Assembly: GCF_020966755.1 (NCBI RefSeq)
Contig: NZ_JAJKFT010000010.1
Span: forward strand, 620,001-684,000
Direction: 5' to 3'
DNA: 64,000 nucleotides
Source: Blastopirellula sediminis
GTDB taxonomy: Bacteria > Planctomycetota > Planctomycetia > Pirellulales > Pirellulaceae
Shown here: in pieces, positions 34,849-43,736 of the stretch
Position numbering within the stretch: the first letter of the stretch is position 1
How the letters are laid out: every line of letters begins with the position of its first letter
Notes under the pieces: model-generated
Database searches by the model: none
What the model saw: only the letters and a program-made list of their open reading frames with translations
Told to the model about the DNA's origin: nothing
Program-made: the position numbers and the translations under genes

Positions 34849-36366
34849 ATGAAGCGCATTCCCCCCGCATTTGCCCTGCTAGCCGCACTGCTGTTCTCCG
34901 GCGTCGCCGCGGCCGCCGACAAGCCGAACATTCTGTTCATCATGTCGGACGATCACGCCTACAACGCCCTAAGCTGTTACGGCAGCAAGATCAACAAAAC
35001 GCCCAATCTCGATCGCATCGCCAACGAAGGGATGCGTTTCGACAACTGCATGGTCACCAATTCGATCTGCGGTCCCTGCCGCGCGGTGATCCTGACCGGC
35101 AAGTACAGCCATTTGAATGGTTTCATCGACAACCGCAGCCGCTTCAACGGCAAGCAACTGACCTATCCGAAATTGCTGCAGAAGGCGGGCTATCAAACGG
35201 CCGTCGTCGGAAAGTGGCACCTGGTCAGCGATCCAACCGGCTTCGACTATTGGGAAGTGCTGCAAGGACAGGGTCCCTACTACAACCCGAAGATGCTGTC
35301 GAGCAACGGCGTTCATGATTACACCGGCTACACGACCGACATCATCACCGACCTGGCCCTCACCTGGCTGAAAGAGACCCGCGATCCGAACAAGCCGTTC
35401 CTACTGGTCTATCAGCATAAGGCGCCGCATCGCAATTGGCAGCCTGGTCCCAAGTACCTGAACATGTACGACGGCGAGACGATTCCGGAACCAGAAACGT
35501 TGTTCGACGACTACGAAAACCGCGCTTCGCCGGCCGGAGAGCAAGAGATGACGATCGCGCGTCACTTGTCGCCTGACGATCTGAAGCTGACCCCGCCGCG
35601 CAACCTGACGAAGGAACAACTGGCGACCTGGAACGCCGCTTACGAACCGAAGAACAAAGAGTTTGAAGCGGCCAAGCTGACCGGCGACGACCTGGTTCGC
35701 TGGAAGTACCAGCGTTATATCAAGGACTATCTCCGCTGCGTCGCTTCGGTCGACGACAACGTCGGTCGCGTCCTCGATTACCTCGACGAGTCAGGCTTGG
35801 CCGAAAACACGATCGTCGTCTACACCTCGGACCAGAGCTTCTACCTCGGCGAACATGGCTGGTACGACAAACGCTGGATGTACGAAGAGTCGTTCCGCAC
35901 GCCGCTGATGGTTCGCTGGCCGAAGAAGATCAAAGCCGGCACGACCAATGACGCGCTGGTGATGAATCTCGACTTCGCCGAAACCTTCCTCGACGCCGCC
36001 GGCTTGCCGATTCCGGCTGAAATGCAGGGACGCAGCTTCCTGCCGATGTTGGAAGGGAAGGAGATTCCCGATTGGCGAAAATCGGTCTACTACCACTACT
36101 ACGAGTATCCGCAGCCGCATCGCGTCGCGCCGCATTACGGCGTCCGCAACGCGCGCTACAAGCTGATCCATTTCTACAACACGGACGAATGGGAACTGTT
36201 CGACCTGGAAAACGATCCGCACGAACTGATGAGCGTCTACGACGATTCGGAGTACGCGGAAATCAAGAACGAGCTGAAAGCCGAACTGAACGAACTTCGG
36301 AAGAAGTATGAAGATGACGGCACCGTCGTCCAGTTCGACAAAGAAGGAAACGTGAAGAAGTCGTAG
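34849..36366 (+). CDS. Exported sulfatase with C-X-P-C-R active site
   Basis: 505 residues. Signal peptide [18 protein letters not shown], then the metal strand [21 protein letters not shown]. The formylglycine motif is CGPCR (Cys74 to Arg78) followed by [14 protein letters not shown]; the serine usual at the fourth position is cysteine, a variant seen in mucin/N-acetylglucosamine-6-sulfatase-like enzymes. Further landmarks are [14 protein letters not shown], the [13 protein letters not shown] segment, [20 protein letters not shown] for the metal site, and [24 protein letters not shown] at the end. The likely role is removal of sulfate from exogenous glycans. It is monocistronic with a hairpin terminator. 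Confidence 0.94.
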   Translation: MKRIPPAFALLAALLFSGVAAAADKPNILFIMSDDHAYNALSCYGSKINKTPNLDRIANEGMRFDNCMVTNSICGPCRAVILTGKYSHLNGFIDNRSRFNGKQLTYPKLLQKAGYQTAVVGKWHLVSDPTGFDYWEVLQGQGPYYNPKMLSSNGVHDYTGYTTDIITDLALTWLKETRDPNKPFLLVYQHKAPHRNWQPGPKYLNMYDGETIPEPETLFDDYENRASPAGEQEMTIARHLSPDDLKLTPPRNLTKEQLATWNAAYEPKNKEFEAAKLTGDDLVRWKYQRYIKDYLRCVASVDDNVGRVLDYLDESGLAENTIVVYTSDQSFYLGEHGWYDKRWMYEESFRTPLMVRWPKKIKAGTTNDALVMNLDFAETFLDAAGLPIPAEMQGRSFLPMLEGKEIPDWRKSVYYHYYEYPQPHRVAPHYGVRNARYKLIHFYNTDEWELFDLENDPHELMSVYDDSEYAEIKNELKAELNELRKKYEDDGTVVQFDKEGNVKKS

Positions 36367-36394
36367 CTTCCGTTTCGATCGCTGAAAACGAGAC

Positions 36395-36418
36395 CAGGGC
36401 GCCCTTTGCGGCGCCCTG
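36395..36418 (+). terminator. Hairpin after the sulfatase gene
   Basis: Perfect nine-base arms CAGGGCGCC/GGCGCCCTG around CTTTGC, 29 bases after the stop; only a weak T tract follows. Confidence 0.65.
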
Positions 36419-36442
36419 CGTCGTTTCTTGCCAGGCTTTCCG

Positions 36443-36471
36443 TTAGAACTCGGCGGCGAATCGACTATCAT
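36443..36471 (+). promoter_or_regulatory. Possible sigma-70 type promoter of the M19 peptidase gene
   Basis: TTAGAA at 36443-36448, a 17-base spacer and TATCAT at 36466-36471; the -10 is good and the -35 weak. The start of transcription would be about 70 bases before the ATG. Confidence 0.4.
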
Positions 36472-36546
36472 ACGGAAAGTCGGGTTCCCCATCCGGCCGC
36501 CGATTCTTCGGCTCAAAATCCCACCTCCTCCAGTTTGGCAGACGCG

Positions 36547-37905
36547 ATGACGACCGACCGTCGAACCCCTTCCTGCTCTCGTCGTAAGTTTCTCTCGCTG
36601 GCCGTCGCCTCAGCGGCGGTCGCAGGAGTCCGACCTCTTTTCGCAGCGCAAAACTCGGCCGCGCGCGATCCGCTCCTTCTTTCGCAAAACCCGGTGATCG
36701 TACGTGCGCGGGAAAGCGGCCTGGAGGTCCTTAAACCGACGCCGGCCGAGTTGGAAGCTGGCTTGACGCTCCACCGGCAATCGCTCGTGTTCGATGCTTA
36801 TGGTTTCGCTCCGCGCGCGGCGCTCGATGCGCCCCGCATGACCGCCGCCATCGAAGCCGGCGCCTCCGACGTCGAAATGCAAGACTTACGCGAAGATCTG
36901 AGCATGACCCAGGCGACGGTCGATCCCGCCGAACATGCTGAGTTCGTCGAAGCGATGCAATGCAGCGGCGTAACCGCGATCTTTCAAAACGCCGGCGAGG
37001 AAGGGCAGGACCCACTGCGGCTGATGAAGCGACTCGCCCGCTTTACCTATCTGACCGATCGCATGCGCGGCGTGCTGATGCGAGCGACCGTTCCGGCCGA
37101 CATCGAAACGGCCCAGCGCGCCGGCCAGCATTGTCTTTATCTGACCGGCAACGGCGTCCCGCTGCCGGCGACCTGGATCAGCGTTGAAGAGGAGCTAGGC
37201 TACGTTCGCCTCTTCTACCAGTTGGGCGTACGGATGATGCACGTTACCTACAACCGGCGAAATCTGTTGGGGGACGGTTGTGCGGAAACGGCCAACGGCG
37301 GGCTCAGCGATTTCGGTCGCGCCGCGATCGCCGAGATGAATCGGGTCGGCGTGATCGTCGACGTCGCCCACAGCGGCTGGAAAACGAGTCTCGAAGCGGC
37401 TCAAACGTCGCAAAAGCCAATGGTCGCCAGCCACACGGTATGCGCCGGCCTGCGAGACCACATCCGCGCCAAACCGGACGAAGTGATCAAGGCGATCTGC
37501 GATACCGGCGGCCTGATCGGGATCTGTTGGATTCCGACGTTTCTGGGCGGCAGCGGCGACATTGCGGCGCTGCTCGATCATATCGACTACGCGGTGAAGC
37601 GTTTCGGCGTCGACCATGTCGCTATCGGTACCGACGTCGCCCACTCGTCGCAGCACGCCGGCAAAGCGAATCAAGCGATTCCGAAACAGCCGCACTACCG
37701 ACGACGCTACGAGGCGCTCTGGCCGGATGGCGCCCTGGGAGGACACTGGCCCCGATCGGCAAGTTTGGGCTGGACCAATTGGCCGCTGGTAACGGTCGGC
37801 CTGGTTCAACGAGGCTACAAAGAGGAAGAGATCCGCAAGATTCTTGGCCAAAACATGCTGCGCGTCTGTCGCGCCCAAACCAACGCCGAGCTGACGAACG
37901 AATAG
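36547..37905 (+). CDS. Membrane dipeptidase-like protein (peptidase M19), Tat-exported
   Basis: 452 residues from the ATG at 36547, which starts a twin-arginine-type signal (SRRKFLSLAVASAAVAG). The M19 TIM-barrel is recognised by EEELGYVRLFYQLGVRMMHVTYNRRN, IVDVAHSGW, ASHTVCAGLRDH and HVAIGTDVAHSS, which hold the bridging glutamate, two zinc histidines and the substrate arginine. The first zinc-ligand pair, His-x-Asp near the N-terminus of normal M19 enzymes, is not found; the corresponding strand reads SLVFDAYGFAP. The protein may bind one metal or have another activity. It ends at a shared bidirectional terminator. Confidence 0.85.
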   Translation: MTTDRRTPSCSRRKFLSLAVASAAVAGVRPLFAAQNSAARDPLLLSQNPVIVRARESGLEVLKPTPAELEAGLTLHRQSLVFDAYGFAPRAALDAPRMTAAIEAGASDVEMQDLREDLSMTQATVDPAEHAEFVEAMQCSGVTAIFQNAGEEGQDPLRLMKRLARFTYLTDRMRGVLMRATVPADIETAQRAGQHCLYLTGNGVPLPATWISVEEELGYVRLFYQLGVRMMHVTYNRRNLLGDGCAETANGGLSDFGRAAIAEMNRVGVIVDVAHSGWKTSLEAAQTSQKPMVASHTVCAGLRDHIRAKPDEVIKAICDTGGLIGICWIPTFLGGSGDIAALLDHIDYAVKRFGVDHVAIGTDVAHSSQHAGKANQAIPKQPHYRRRYEALWPDGALGGHWPRSASLGWTNWPLVTVGLVQRGYKEEEIRKILGQNMLRVCRAQTNAELTNE

Positions 37906-37917
37906 CGGCGCGCAAAA

Positions 37918-37955
37918 AAATCCCTCGTTCGGCATGGCGTGCGAACGAGGGATTT
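37918..37955. terminator. Bidirectional terminator between the M19 and MORN genes
   Basis: Perfect 14-base arms AAATCCCTCGTTCG and its complement around a 10-base loop; an A tract on one side supplies the T tract for the minus-strand gene. Confidence 0.88.
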
Positions 37956-38005
37956 ATGAATTCAAAGGCATTGCGGAATCGCCGCGTGGCCGATCCAGCC
38001 GTCGA

Positions 38006-39226
38006 CTAGCGTCGGGGCAGCGGATTCAGGATCGGCAACGACGCTTCTTGCGGATGAAGCAACGACGGTTCGTCCAATTCCTTCGCTTCGAGTTCAACTT
38101 GCTTCGGCTCGCTGGTAGCGACGCCGTCTTGTTCTTCCATCTCTTCGACCATCGGCTCCCCATCTTCGTCGGTGATGACGATCATCGGGGGTTCGTCGAT
38201 GCTCGTGATTCCTTCGTCAGCGGCGGCGCCCGGATAATCTTGCGAGCTCGCGACGCGGCCGTCCGGATTCCAGCTCATCCAATGTCCGACCTGAACGCCG
38301 TCTTTGAAGGCGCCGTCGGTCTTCTTCAGACCGTTTTCGTGCCACCAGAGCCAGCGACCATCTTCTTTGCCGGAAACGTACGAGCCTTGGATCGCTTTCT
38401 GACCGTTCGGGTACCACCAGATGAACCGGCCGACCGGCACGTCGAATTCATATTCCCCTTCGACCTGAATCTGACCGTTGGAGTAATAGGTGATCCACTT
38501 GCCGTGACGTTCGTCTTTGCCTTGCGGTTCATAGACGGCCAGTTGGGCGTCCCACCAGCTGTCTTGGGACTTGGCGATCTGCGGAGCGTGAAGGTAAACC
38601 CCTTCGCTCTTCTTGCGGCCGCCCTTCTCCTGATCGACTTTCGCGGCCAGTTTTCGGCCTTTGATGTACATCGAACGGCTCGGCTGCTTAGCGCCCCGAG
38701 CGTATTCCAGCACTTCGCCGTCGAGCAAACCGTTTACATAGTTCGCTTCCTGCAGCTTCGTGCCGTCGACGTTGTAGAAGTTTGCCGGTCCGTGACGTTC
38801 GCCGTCGACGAAGCTCACTTCCATGATGATTCGCTGATTGGCGTCATGGATGCCCCACACGCCGTGCAGTTCCCCTTCCTTGAAGCTCGCAGTCGAGACG
38901 AATGGAGGCTTGAACTGGTTGAACGGCGCCGTCCGAAAAATGTTCGACTCGCCGCCGCGATACCATCGCGACCAGACGCCGTCCCGCTTGTTCTGCACAT
39001 ATTGGCCCTCGGCGAGCATCGTTCCGCTTTCGTCCAGATGCTTCCAATAGCCGTGATTTACGAAATTCCCTTCGTCATCCTGCGTCACTTCCCGTTCGAT
39101 CTTGATCGAGGCGTTGGGGTAACGCTCTTGGATGAGTTCGACGTCGCCCATTCCGGCTTGAGCCGGCGAGCATAGCGCGACGCAACCCAGCAGGGCCCAC
39201 GCAGTCGCGTTCATCGTTCGTCGCAT
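38006..39226 (-). CDS. Exported MORN/YwqK-type repeat protein
   Basis: 406 residues from the ATG at 39226, fixed by AAAGGAG seven bases upstream; a start 15 codons earlier lacks it. A signal peptide (TAWALLGCVALCSPAQAG) is followed by many tandem repeats of about 23 residues with the core G-x-W-x-x-W-x-x-x-G: NHGYWKHLDESGTMLAEGQY, RDGVWSRWYRGGE, RHGKWITYYSNGQIQVEGEY, PVGRFIWWYPNGQKAIQGSY, EDGRWLWWHENGLKKTDGAF and VGHWMSWNPDGRVASSQDY. MORN-like repeats bind lipids or proteins; in exported bacterial proteins the role is unknown. The C-terminus is acidic. Confidence 0.9.
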   Translation of the reverse strand: MRRTMNATAWALLGCVALCSPAQAGMGDVELIQERYPNASIKIEREVTQDDEGNFVNHGYWKHLDESGTMLAEGQYVQNKRDGVWSRWYRGGESNIFRTAPFNQFKPPFVSTASFKEGELHGVWGIHDANQRIIMEVSFVDGERHGPANFYNVDGTKLQEANYVNGLLDGEVLEYARGAKQPSRSMYIKGRKLAAKVDQEKGGRKKSEGVYLHAPQIAKSQDSWWDAQLAVYEPQGKDERHGKWITYYSNGQIQVEGEYEFDVPVGRFIWWYPNGQKAIQGSYVSGKEDGRWLWWHENGLKKTDGAFKDGVQVGHWMSWNPDGRVASSQDYPGAAADEGITSIDEPPMIVITDEDGEPMVEEMEEQDGVATSEPKQVELEAKELDEPSLLHPQEASLPILNPLPRR

Positions 39227-39601
39227 TTTGCACTCCTTTGCATTTGATCGTTCGTGAGGGGCGTCTATCATCGCTCTCGGTCTGTCGACCTCTCCCTGGT
39301 CGACGATGCGGACGAGACGTTTCCCTCGGCGCCCGTCTCTTGACTCCAGTCATCCTGGGATGACCGCCCCATCAAGATTCGTCCTGATTTCTGTTTCGAC
39401 GCGATCGGTAGGAATTTTCATTTCGTTCCGCTCCAGACGAATTAGCCGCAAAAGCGCAACGCTTCGACTGACCGTTACGAATTACCGCATCCGATCCAAA
39501 CTGCCAGCCAGAAGGGGGGCGAAAATCAGCGCATGCGTCTGGCGCGTCAAACTGTTACGATAAGGCTGTGGTTCCCGCCTGATTCCTCCGCGAATTCCCC
39601 T
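39227..39601. other. Divergent intergenic region, 375 bases
   Basis: The promoters of the minus-strand MORN gene and the plus-strand YVTN/cytochrome gene must lie here. I see no convincing -35/-10 pair, repeat or small gene. Confidence 0.5.
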
Positions 39602-41377
39602 ATGGTTCGACAATCCCTGATCTGCATGTTGCTACTCCTGCTGACAGGCAGTGTTGCTAGCGGTCAAACCCTTTCCGACTACCGTTCGCCGGTCGACATC
39701 GCCCTTTCGCCGCAAGGTGATTGGATGCTGGTCGCCAATCAGACCTCCGGCACGCTGTCGCTGGTCGATCTGGCGAGCGCGCGTGTCCTCGATGAGATCC
39801 CGGTCGGTCCGCGCCCCAGCTACGTGCTGATTTGTCCTGACGGCAAAACGGCGCTCGTCAGCGCCACCGACGCCGGTCAACTGGTCAAAGTTGCAGTCGC
39901 CGACGGAAAGCTGAATAAGATCGCCGCGATCGACGTCGGTTTCGACCCGCACGGGGTCGCCGTCATGAAAGATGGAACCCGGGCCTTCGTCGCCCTGCCC
40001 AGCGGACATGCGGTCGCGGTCGTCGACCTGGTGCAAAACCGTTTAATTGAGCATTCGTTTCCCGGCAAGCTTCCCCGCTATCTCGCTCTGACGCCGGATG
40101 ATTCGCGTCTGGCCGTGGGACTCTCCGGCGACGGCAGCGTCGCCGTGATGGAGACCGTCGGCAACTCCACCCTTTATGCGACGCGGATCAAAGGGATGAA
40201 TGTCGGCCATATGAAAACGTCCGCCGATGGAACGCAGGTCTACTTCCCGTGGCTCCACTATGGCGAGAACATCCCGTCTCCCGGCAACATCCGTCGCGGC
40301 TGGGTCCTCGGCAATCGCTTGGGACGCGTTGATCTGACCGCAGACAAGCTGGACGAAGTTCTCTCGCTCGACACCGAAGGAAACGCGGTCTCCGATGCGT
40401 TTGGTCTCGATCTGACTCCAGACGAGTCGCACGTCGTCATTTCGGCGAGCGGCACGCACGAACTGCTCGTGCTCCGTTTGAATGACCTGAAGATGTACAC
40501 CGTCGGCTCGACCGAACATATCGATCAAGAGTTGCTCGACGATCCTGCTCGCTTTGCCCGGATTCCAGTCGGCGGACGACCGATGGGACTGGAGATCACC
40601 CCCGACGGGCAAAGCGTCTACGTGGCGAACTACCTGCTCGATGCGGTACAGGAAATTGATCTCGCCAGCCGCACCGTGAAACGGATGATTCCGCTTGGCC
40701 CGCCGGTCGAGATTTCGCTCGCACGTCAGGGCGAAGCCCTCTTCTACGACGGCGACAAAAGCTTCGACCGCTGGTACAGCTGCCATAGCTGTCATTACGA
40801 CGGCGGCAGCAACGCTGAGATCTTCGACACCCGCAACGATCGGACGGTCGGCACCTACAAGACGGCGCCGGTCCTTTGGAACGTCAGCAAGACGTTTCCC
40901 TGGACGTGGCATGGTTGGCAGGAAGATCTCCGCAGCGCCATGCAGACGTCATTTACCGAAACGATGCAGGGGAAGAAACTGCCTGAGGACGAATTCGACG
41001 CGCTGATCGCCTATTTCGATCAGTTGAAACCGCCTGCCAATCCGTTTGCTCGCGACCAGGCGAACTCCGCCGCTGTCGCCCGCGGCAAAGCGATCTTCTT
41101 CAGCGACAAAGCGGCCTGCGGCAGTTGTCACTCGGGCGAGCATCTGACCGACGGGCAATCCCATGATGTCGGCACCAACCAAAAGCGCGACTACTATGAC
41201 GGCTACAACACGCCGTCGCTGTTGGGGGTCTATTCCAAGGTTCGCCTGCTGCATCACGGCCGAGCCAGGACGCTGGAAGAACTGCTGACCGAGCATCACG
41301 CTCCCCAGGATATCGCCGGCGAAAAGCTGACCGAGCAGGAAACGCGTGATCTGGTGGAATACCTGAAGACGCTCTAA
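39602..41377 (+). CDS. Exported YVTN beta-propeller diheme cytochrome
   Basis: 591 residues from the ATG at 39602, which starts a signal peptide (LICMLLLLLTGSVASGQ); the frame is open to 39533 but the added part is not signal-like. The first 370 residues form a YVTN-type seven-blade propeller (SPQGDWMLVANQTSGTLSLVDLASARVLDEIPVGPRPSYV, MKDGTRAFVALPSGHAVAVVDL, TPDGQSVYVANYLLDAVQEIDL). Two c-type haem sites follow: CHSCH at 394-398 and CGSCH at 506-510, in domains like those of the MauG/cytochrome c peroxidase group (TYKTAPVLWNVSKTFPWTWHG, NTPSLLGVYSKVRLLHHGR). A periplasmic electron-transfer role is likely. Confidence 0.92.
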   Translation: MVRQSLICMLLLLLTGSVASGQTLSDYRSPVDIALSPQGDWMLVANQTSGTLSLVDLASARVLDEIPVGPRPSYVLICPDGKTALVSATDAGQLVKVAVADGKLNKIAAIDVGFDPHGVAVMKDGTRAFVALPSGHAVAVVDLVQNRLIEHSFPGKLPRYLALTPDDSRLAVGLSGDGSVAVMETVGNSTLYATRIKGMNVGHMKTSADGTQVYFPWLHYGENIPSPGNIRRGWVLGNRLGRVDLTADKLDEVLSLDTEGNAVSDAFGLDLTPDESHVVISASGTHELLVLRLNDLKMYTVGSTEHIDQELLDDPARFARIPVGGRPMGLEITPDGQSVYVANYLLDAVQEIDLASRTVKRMIPLGPPVEISLARQGEALFYDGDKSFDRWYSCHSCHYDGGSNAEIFDTRNDRTVGTYKTAPVLWNVSKTFPWTWHGWQEDLRSAMQTSFTETMQGKKLPEDEFDALIAYFDQLKPPANPFARDQANSAAVARGKAIFFSDKAACGSCHSGEHLTDGQSHDVGTNQKRDYYDGYNTPSLLGVYSKVRLLHHGRARTLEELLTEHHAPQDIAGEKLTEQETRDLVEYLKTL

Positions 41378-41796
41378 GCCTCTACCGGCAAGCGTCAATC
41401 CGCCGCCCATCCTCTTCTACCGCTCGATTTCTAGCGCTGCGGGAACGCACGCGCAGATTTTTCAAAAGAATTTGCGTCCGCTTGTCGCTCTCTTTTCCGT
41501 TTTCACCATTAGGTACCAAGGGGCCCCTTTCCGGTTCAAGCGCCTTCGAATCGCAGCAATCGCCAGCACGGCCTGTGAAGCTAGGAAAGAGAGCACAGTT
41601 CCGTTTGCAGCCGAAGGACGAAACCAGCCGGATCACACCCCCTTACAGACGTCTCTTACTTTGCGTGCAAGGGAATTTGAACTTCTCCGCCGCTGATTGA
41701 CTCCCCAAATTTGGAGTCATAGATTGACGTTAGCAGATATTTGCACCCACGAATCTCTTCGGCATGAATCTGCCTTCCAGGGCAAGGAGGATGATG
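41378..41796. other. Intergenic region, 419 bases
   Basis: There is one palindrome at 41699-41718 (GACTCC and GGAGTC arms around CCAAATTT), about 80 bases before the next gene, which could be an operator. The upstream part contains nothing I can name, and the short frames there show no coding signs. Confidence 0.5.
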
Positions 41797-43458
41797 ATGC
41801 GATCTCATCGATTTATCGCAACCAGTCTCGCGTTGTCGTTGGCGTTCCTCGGAACGTCGTCTTTATTCGCACAATTCCCGTTCGGCGGGTCGTCGCAAAG
41901 CGGCGGGTTATTTGGCGGCTCTTCGTCCAATCGCTATCGAGGCGAAGGGAATTATCCACCGAGCAACAACAACTCAAATCTCGAAACCGAGATCGTGAAG
42001 GGCATCTTCGGCGCGCTCAACGAAGGAATCAAAGCCGGCAATCAGGGCAACAATAACAACAACTGGCGCCCGGAATACAACCGTCCGCGCCCCCAGTATT
42101 ACCCACAGCCGCAATACTATCCGACCCCAACTCCGACTCCGGCGCCCGCGACGCCGAAAAACGTAGCGCCGAAGAAGAACCCGGCGCCGGTAAAAAAAGT
42201 CGCCGCTAAGAAAAATAACGTAATGAATACGTCGAAGTTCCTGTCGCTGACCAGCCAGGACATCGATCGCGCCAACGAGAAGTTGAAAGACCAACAAGAC
42301 GAGAAGTTGGACGACATCGAAGATCAGTTGGCCGGACAACTTCCCCCCAGCGACACCGATCTCGTTACGCAATTGGGGAACGCCGGCATTGCCGATCCAA
42401 CGGTCCAGCAGCAGATCTTGGACGCGAAAAATCGCGGCGATGCGGCGACGGTCCAGATCCTTTATAACGCTAACGCGATGCCGCCGAATCCTGGGGCGGC
42501 GGCCGACCTGGCGAACAAGATCAATCTGCAAAACGATCTGAACGATCTGCGTCAGCAAAACCAGGATGGCAAGTTGCGTCCCCGCGATATCGACCGCTTC
42601 GTTGATAAGACGAAGAACATTTTCCCGCCGGGAGCGCAGCGCGACGACTACCTCGCCAACCTGGATGACATGAAAAAGACGGCCGAAGTGCAAGATTTGC
42701 TCGCCGGCGCGACTCCCAACCCCGGCATGGGCGGACTCGGCGGCGGCACCGTCACCGTGATCCACAACCCGAATCTTCCCCAGGGGACGGTCATTAACCT
42801 CGGCAACGGTTCGGTCATGGTCGGTACCGGCGGCCAAGGAGATCTGAACGTCGGCACCTCGTCACTGGCCGAAGCGATGGGTTTGCCGGTCGCTTACTCG
42901 GAGCCGGTTCCTGAATCGGACGCGACGATTCCGACCAGCGGCGTCGTCCTGCGAAATGGCGCCGACAACGAAGCCGAAATCTCGTACGTGATCAACGACA
43001 AGTACGAGTACACCATGAAAGCAGGCCACATCCAATCGCTGGGCGAAGGGAAGTGGGTCGTCCGCTTCGATCGTGGCGACACGTACGGCGAAGCGAAGTA
43101 CACGCTGACCGATGGAACCTACGAGTTCACCCCCAGCGACAGCGGTTGGGCTCTCTTCACCAAGAAGTACGACGTCACGATCGACAACTCGGAGAACCCG
43201 AACGAGTTCAACTACGTCGTCAACAACGTCCCGGCCGTCATCGAGCCTTACGGCACGAAGACCCACAACAGCAAGTACCCGCTCGAAGTCCGCTTTGATC
43301 GCGGGGATGGGAAAGGGGAAGAACGCAAAGTTCTGGACGGCGGCACGTTCATGGTCGCGGTCAGCCCCCAAGACAACCTGTGGGATTTGTACTCGACCGA
43401 CGGTTCCTCGGTGCTGCCAGGTGGCGGCGGCGGCGGAATCAACCTGTTCGGCAATTAA
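41797..43458 (+). CDS. Exported protein of unknown function with C-terminal RFDRGD repeats
   Basis: 553 residues; the third of three adjacent ATGs (41791, 41794, 41797) lies six bases after AAGGAGG and is preferred. The signal peptide (ATSLALSLAFLGTSSLFA) is followed by a Gly/Asn/Ser-rich stretch, a Pro-Thr repeat (PTPTPTPAPATP) and a Lys-rich linker. A helical acidic middle region (about 140-300) precedes two related beta domains: GEGKWVVRFDRGDTYGEAKYTLTDGTYEF and SKYPLEVRFDRGDGKGEERKVLDGGTFMV. I do not recognise a named family. The layout suggests a surface or periplasmic protein with a flexible spacer. A hairpin terminator follows at 43491-43515. Confidence 0.82.
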   Translation: MRSHRFIATSLALSLAFLGTSSLFAQFPFGGSSQSGGLFGGSSSNRYRGEGNYPPSNNNSNLETEIVKGIFGALNEGIKAGNQGNNNNNWRPEYNRPRPQYYPQPQYYPTPTPTPAPATPKNVAPKKNPAPVKKVAAKKNNVMNTSKFLSLTSQDIDRANEKLKDQQDEKLDDIEDQLAGQLPPSDTDLVTQLGNAGIADPTVQQQILDAKNRGDAATVQILYNANAMPPNPGAAADLANKINLQNDLNDLRQQNQDGKLRPRDIDRFVDKTKNIFPPGAQRDDYLANLDDMKKTAEVQDLLAGATPNPGMGGLGGGTVTVIHNPNLPQGTVINLGNGSVMVGTGGQGDLNVGTSSLAEAMGLPVAYSEPVPESDATIPTSGVVLRNGADNEAEISYVINDKYEYTMKAGHIQSLGEGKWVVRFDRGDTYGEAKYTLTDGTYEFTPSDSGWALFTKKYDVTIDNSENPNEFNYVVNNVPAVIEPYGTKTHNSKYPLEVRFDRGDGKGEERKVLDGGTFMVAVSPQDNLWDLYSTDGSSVLPGGGGGGINLFGN

Positions 43459-43490
43459 AGCCGAAGCGAGATCTGTTACGAAATCTGACC

Positions 43491-43515
43491 ATGGGCGTCG
43501 CCATGCGACGCCCAT
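43491..43515 (+). terminator. Terminator after the RFDRGD-repeat gene
   Basis: Perfect 11-base arms ATGGGCGTCGC/GCGACGCCCAT with a CAT loop and a short TTCTTTG tail. Confidence 0.7.
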
Positions 43516-43615
43516 TTCTTTGCGCGCAAGGGAAAATTTCTGTAACGTTCGCCCCATTAAATGGCAATATAGTGCGTCTCCCATGCCGTTTCTGGTTATC
43601 CGTTTCGGTTTAGGC

Positions 43616-43621
43616 TAGACT
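43616..43621 (+). promoter_or_regulatory. Possible -10 element of the DUF1080/ThuA gene
   Basis: TAGACT within TTCGGTTTAGGCTAGACT, about 116 bases before the ATG; the block matches the one before the sulfatase gene at 34849 in 16 of 18 positions. Confidence 0.35.
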
Positions 43622-43736
43622 TAGGGTTAAACCTACAGCGGCGATCCCTCCCGACTTGCCGCACCTGATGGCGCTATGCACCCCCGCGCCCTTCGCTTCC
43701 CCCATCTAATCCAGTTAACTTCACGAGAAAGACCCC

